64,000 nucleotides of DNA from Glandiceps talaboti (lineage: Eukaryota; Hemichordata; Enteropneusta; Spengelidae), in assembly GCF_964340395.1 (NCBI RefSeq), contig NC_135550.1, positions 5,478,101-5,542,100 of the forward strand. The letters are read 5' to 3'. Both the position numbers and the translations under genes were made by a program. Position 1 is the first letter of the stretch, and every line of letters starts with the position of its first letter. Positions 61,858 to 64,000 of this stretch are shown one piece after another. The notes under the pieces were generated by a model that made no database searches, was not told the origin of the DNA, and saw only the letters and a program-made list of their open reading frames with translations.

Positions 61858-64000
61858 TCATATTTTGGATATTTTCGAGCCAAACGCTACAGTTTCTTTA
61901 GGTACTTTCTGTGTCGATTTTACTTTTCCATTCATTTTTCTCTTTCCATTGGCCTTTTTCTGAGCAGCAAGTTTCGCAGCCATTTTCTTTGGCAATTTCT
62001 TGACCTTTTTCTTAGGCAGTTTTTTAACAGGTGGTTCATCCTCGGGTACTTCCTCTTCAACTGTCTGAGCACCTTGAAATGGAGCTGATTTTGAACTTGC
62101 TTTATCGCATAGAATAAGATAGTTGCACACTTTGGTTTTAGTGTGTGGCTTGCTTGAAGTGTTCAGTTCAATGTTACTAGGTGTAATGATATCTCTCTTG
62201 GAGCCATGACTCTTGTCAGATCTTGCGGGACTTGCAGGTGCTTTAACCTTTTTGGCCAACAATGACCAAGCTGCAACTGGCCCATCATATCTGACATCAC
62301 TATGATTGCCTGAACCTTCAGATAACAAAGCTGGTCTGTTTTCCATAGCAAGGATTGTTAATCGATATGGACCAACTCTTGGTAGGCGAATTTTAAATTT
62401 CAGGATAGCTCTTGCCGTTTCTTGAAGAACATAACTCTGAAGGCTTGATATGTTTTCATCTCCTCCATGTAGATAACGTAATCGGTACGTAAACTCCAAG
62501 TATTTAGCATGTTGTACTCTCTGGTTGATGTTGAATGTTATTTCAGTTTCTCCTAGGTATGGATATACTACTGCTTCTGAATGTGAAAGTGCAACAAGAC
62601 CATAATCCTTCAGCAGTTGTCCAGGTCCCCACAATTTAACATCAGTTGGTGGAAGTGGCAAACAGCAGGCTATTCCATTTTCACATGAGACGAAATACGA
62701 CACAATCTCGTGAAACTGTTCTCTTTGAACTTTTCTTTCTTCCAGGGCCTTCCGAGCGGATGTCTCTTCTTCTTTATGACCAGCCACGACACGTTCTTCT
62801 CTTTGATCCAAAGCTATCTTGTCGACTGTCCGGATTGATGGCAGATTTTGTAACTTTTTAAGTTCCAATTCATAAACCAGCTCTTCATCATCAAGCGAGT
62901 CAATAGAATCTTCCTCATTTAGTTCTTCTACTTCATCTGTCTTGTGGTCATTCTGCTTACTGTCCTCATTTCCCTTTATCACACCTCCTTTGCTTTCAGG
63001 ATTGGACTTTTCAATTTTAGACCCTTTATCTATTTCTATGTCCGCTACCTTTTCTTCACTCTTGTTTTCTTCTAAGTTTAAAGCAAGCTCTGGCTTATAC
63101 TTTGCTCTCATCTTTAACATCATTTTAGTGGTGTTTGCCTTCCTTGGCAAAGAGACTTCTTCTTCTTCTTCTTCATGATCAGACTGATCATCAATTGATC
63201 CTATTTCAGAACTTGTATCACTGTCATCATCGCCATCGTCACCATCATCTTCATCTTCATGATCTTTCCCTCCACTTCCTGCCACTTCCCCATTTCCTTC
63301 TACTTCCATGTCAGGTGGTGTGCTGGTGCCATCGATATTCTGTGCAACTTCAAGTTCTCTGTCTTTTGTCACATTGGCAGATTTGCCCATCTCTACCGCT
63401 GTCTCATCGGCATCCTCATCCTCACTCGACTCTTCAAACATTTCATTCTTTGTCTTCTCGAACTGTAATGCCTTAGCTTCATCTGCTGAGACTTGCATCC
63501 TTGTATAGATAGTGAAGTAGTAATAGCCTGGCTTTGAGGGGATGACATAGAAAATCATCTTTCTGTCGCATTTCTGTATCAGTACATGGTCTTCCACTTC
63601 CTTGTTATGGTCAAACCAATCAATTCTACGTAACTTCCATTTGAATTCAAGGTCATCTACAATTTGTATATCAGAAGGTTCTTGTGGAATACCTTCCAAG
63701 TTTTCTTCTTCTATCACATTTTCTGGTATTGCACCTTCTTTCCTCAACACTGATCGATTTGTACGCTTGCTGGAACAAGACCAGCCCGATGATGAATCTT
63801 GCCTTCCGACATTTTCAGACAGTTTTCTTGTGTTTGATGATGACGCTGATGACGATAAAAGTGCAGTGGATTTTGACGACCAAGATTTCAAACTATTTGT
63901 TGAAGATGCAGTCGAAAGTCGCGCTGGTTCTTCATCAGTTTCGCTCTGTTGTCTTGATGTATCGATATCTCCACTTATGCTTTCCTCTTGTTTACGATTA
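61858..64000 (-). CDS. KY/hillarin-like protein, C-terminal part (partial, start outside window)
   Basis: An uninterrupted minus-strand frame runs from the window edge to TGA (complement of 61858-61860), at least 714 residues without an intron. It is in frame from NRKQEESISGD at the edge. Order: Ser-rich N-terminal part; a beta-rich block (FKWKLRRIDWFDHNKEVEDH ... KPGYYYFTIYTR); a long Asp/Glu-rich linker; a second beta-rich block (LPLPPTDVKLWGPGQLLKDY ... LKFKIRLPRVGPYRLTIL); and a Lys-rich tail. The paired WGP...F-P-x-G-x-Y modules resemble the KY-specific repeats after the transglutaminase-like core in kyphoscoliosis peptidase/hillarin proteins, which are cytoskeletal. No catalytic core is in the window. 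The assignment is moderate. Confidence 0.6.
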   Translation of the reverse strand, partial: NRKQEESISGDIDTSRQQSETDEEPARLSTASSTNSLKSWSSKSTALLSSSASSSNTRKLSENVGRQDSSSGWSCSSKRTNRSVLRKEGAIPENVIEEENLEGIPQEPSDIQIVDDLEFKWKLRRIDWFDHNKEVEDHVLIQKCDRKMIFYVIPSKPGYYYFTIYTRMQVSADEAKALQFEKTKNEMFEESSEDEDADETAVEMGKSANVTKDRELEVAQNIDGTSTPPDMEVEGNGEVAGSGGKDHEDEDDGDDGDDDSDTSSEIGSIDDQSDHEEEEEEVSLPRKANTTKMMLKMRAKYKPELALNLEENKSEEKVADIEIDKGSKIEKSNPESKGGVIKGNEDSKQNDHKTDEVEELNEEDSIDSLDDEELVYELELKKLQNLPSIRTVDKIALDQREERVVAGHKEEETSARKALEERKVQREQFHEIVSYFVSCENGIACCLPLPPTDVKLWGPGQLLKDYGLVALSHSEAVVYPYLGETEITFNINQRVQHAKYLEFTYRLRYLHGGDENISSLQSYVLQETARAILKFKIRLPRVGPYRLTILAMENRPALLSEGSGNHSDVRYDGPVAAWSLLAKKVKAPASPARSDKSHGSKRDIITPSNIELNTSSKPHTKTKVCNYLILCDKASSKSAPFQGAQTVEEEVPEDEPPVKKLPKKKVKKLPKKMAAKLAAQKKANGKRKMNGKVKSTQKVPKETVAFGSKISKI

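Noticed and set aside
63883-63891. Start codon of the right-hand gene at 63891
   Set aside because: The codon there is TTG, and the frame stays open to the window edge at 64000, so the coding region continues beyond the window.
1-64000. CRISPR arrays, operons, ribosome binding sites, tRNA or rRNA genes
   Set aside because: The window is animal nuclear DNA with spliced genes. The regular repeats are minisatellites without unique spacers, and I saw no tRNA cloverleaf or rRNA sequence.

Overview
This window is AT-rich, intron-rich animal nuclear DNA. It has GT-AG introns, dense microsatellites and minisatellites, cut-and-paste DNA transposons and non-LTR retrotransposon fragments. The gene content (MED17, a papilin-type matrix protein, and a KY/hillarin-like protein) points to a bilaterian. 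The large introns, the invertebrate-like papilin with many Kunitz domains, and the repeat style suggest a marine invertebrate (hemichordate, amphioxus, echinoderm or lophotrochozoan). I cannot resolve the phylum from the sequence.

Layout. (1) 1-4472, minus strand: the first five coding exons of the Mediator subunit MED17; the rest of the gene lies left of the window. Its fourth intron holds a 49-bp minisatellite built from the gene's own 3' splice site, interrupted by a 997-bp hAT-like transposon. (2) 4473-5469: a roughly 1-kb head-to-head intergenic region. (3) 5470-59903, plus strand: a complete papilin-like gene that I assembled by hand into 38 coding exons. They total 7,881 nt with one open frame, giving 2,626 residues. 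The order is signal peptide, TSP1, ADAMTS-type Cys-rich/spacer, six more TSP1, four YGCC papilin motifs, eight Kunitz domains with Pro/Thr-rich linkers, two thyroglobulin type-1 (Tg1) domains, a ninth Kunitz, five more Tg1 domains, four more YGCC motifs, three Ig domains and a C-terminal PLAC domain. (4) 59904-61857: 3' UTR and tail-to-tail intergenic DNA. (5) 61858-64000, minus strand: a long uninterrupted 3' coding part of a KY/hillarin-like protein whose start lies beyond the right edge.

The most unusual item is the papilin gene. The papilin frame (TSP1/spacer, YGCC, Kunitz, Ig, PLAC) is familiar, but a seven-copy Tg1 array placed between the Kunitz block and a second YGCC block is not part of the papilin architecture I know. 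Kunitz domains typically inhibit serine proteases, and several Tg1 domains inhibit cysteine or other proteases. The secreted product therefore looks like a matrix protein carrying up to sixteen potential protease-inhibitor modules. Twenty consecutive exons (18-37) are symmetric phase 1-1, so modules could be gained, lost or skipped without breaking the frame.

Introns of this gene carry several mobile elements: a pogo/Tigger-like element, an element whose terminal inverted repeats are themselves tandem repeats, and two LINE fragments. They also hold a decayed duplicate of a TSP1 exon and three large minisatellites or tandem arrays. All coordinates of exons are from reading splice sites and frames by eye; no transcript evidence was available.
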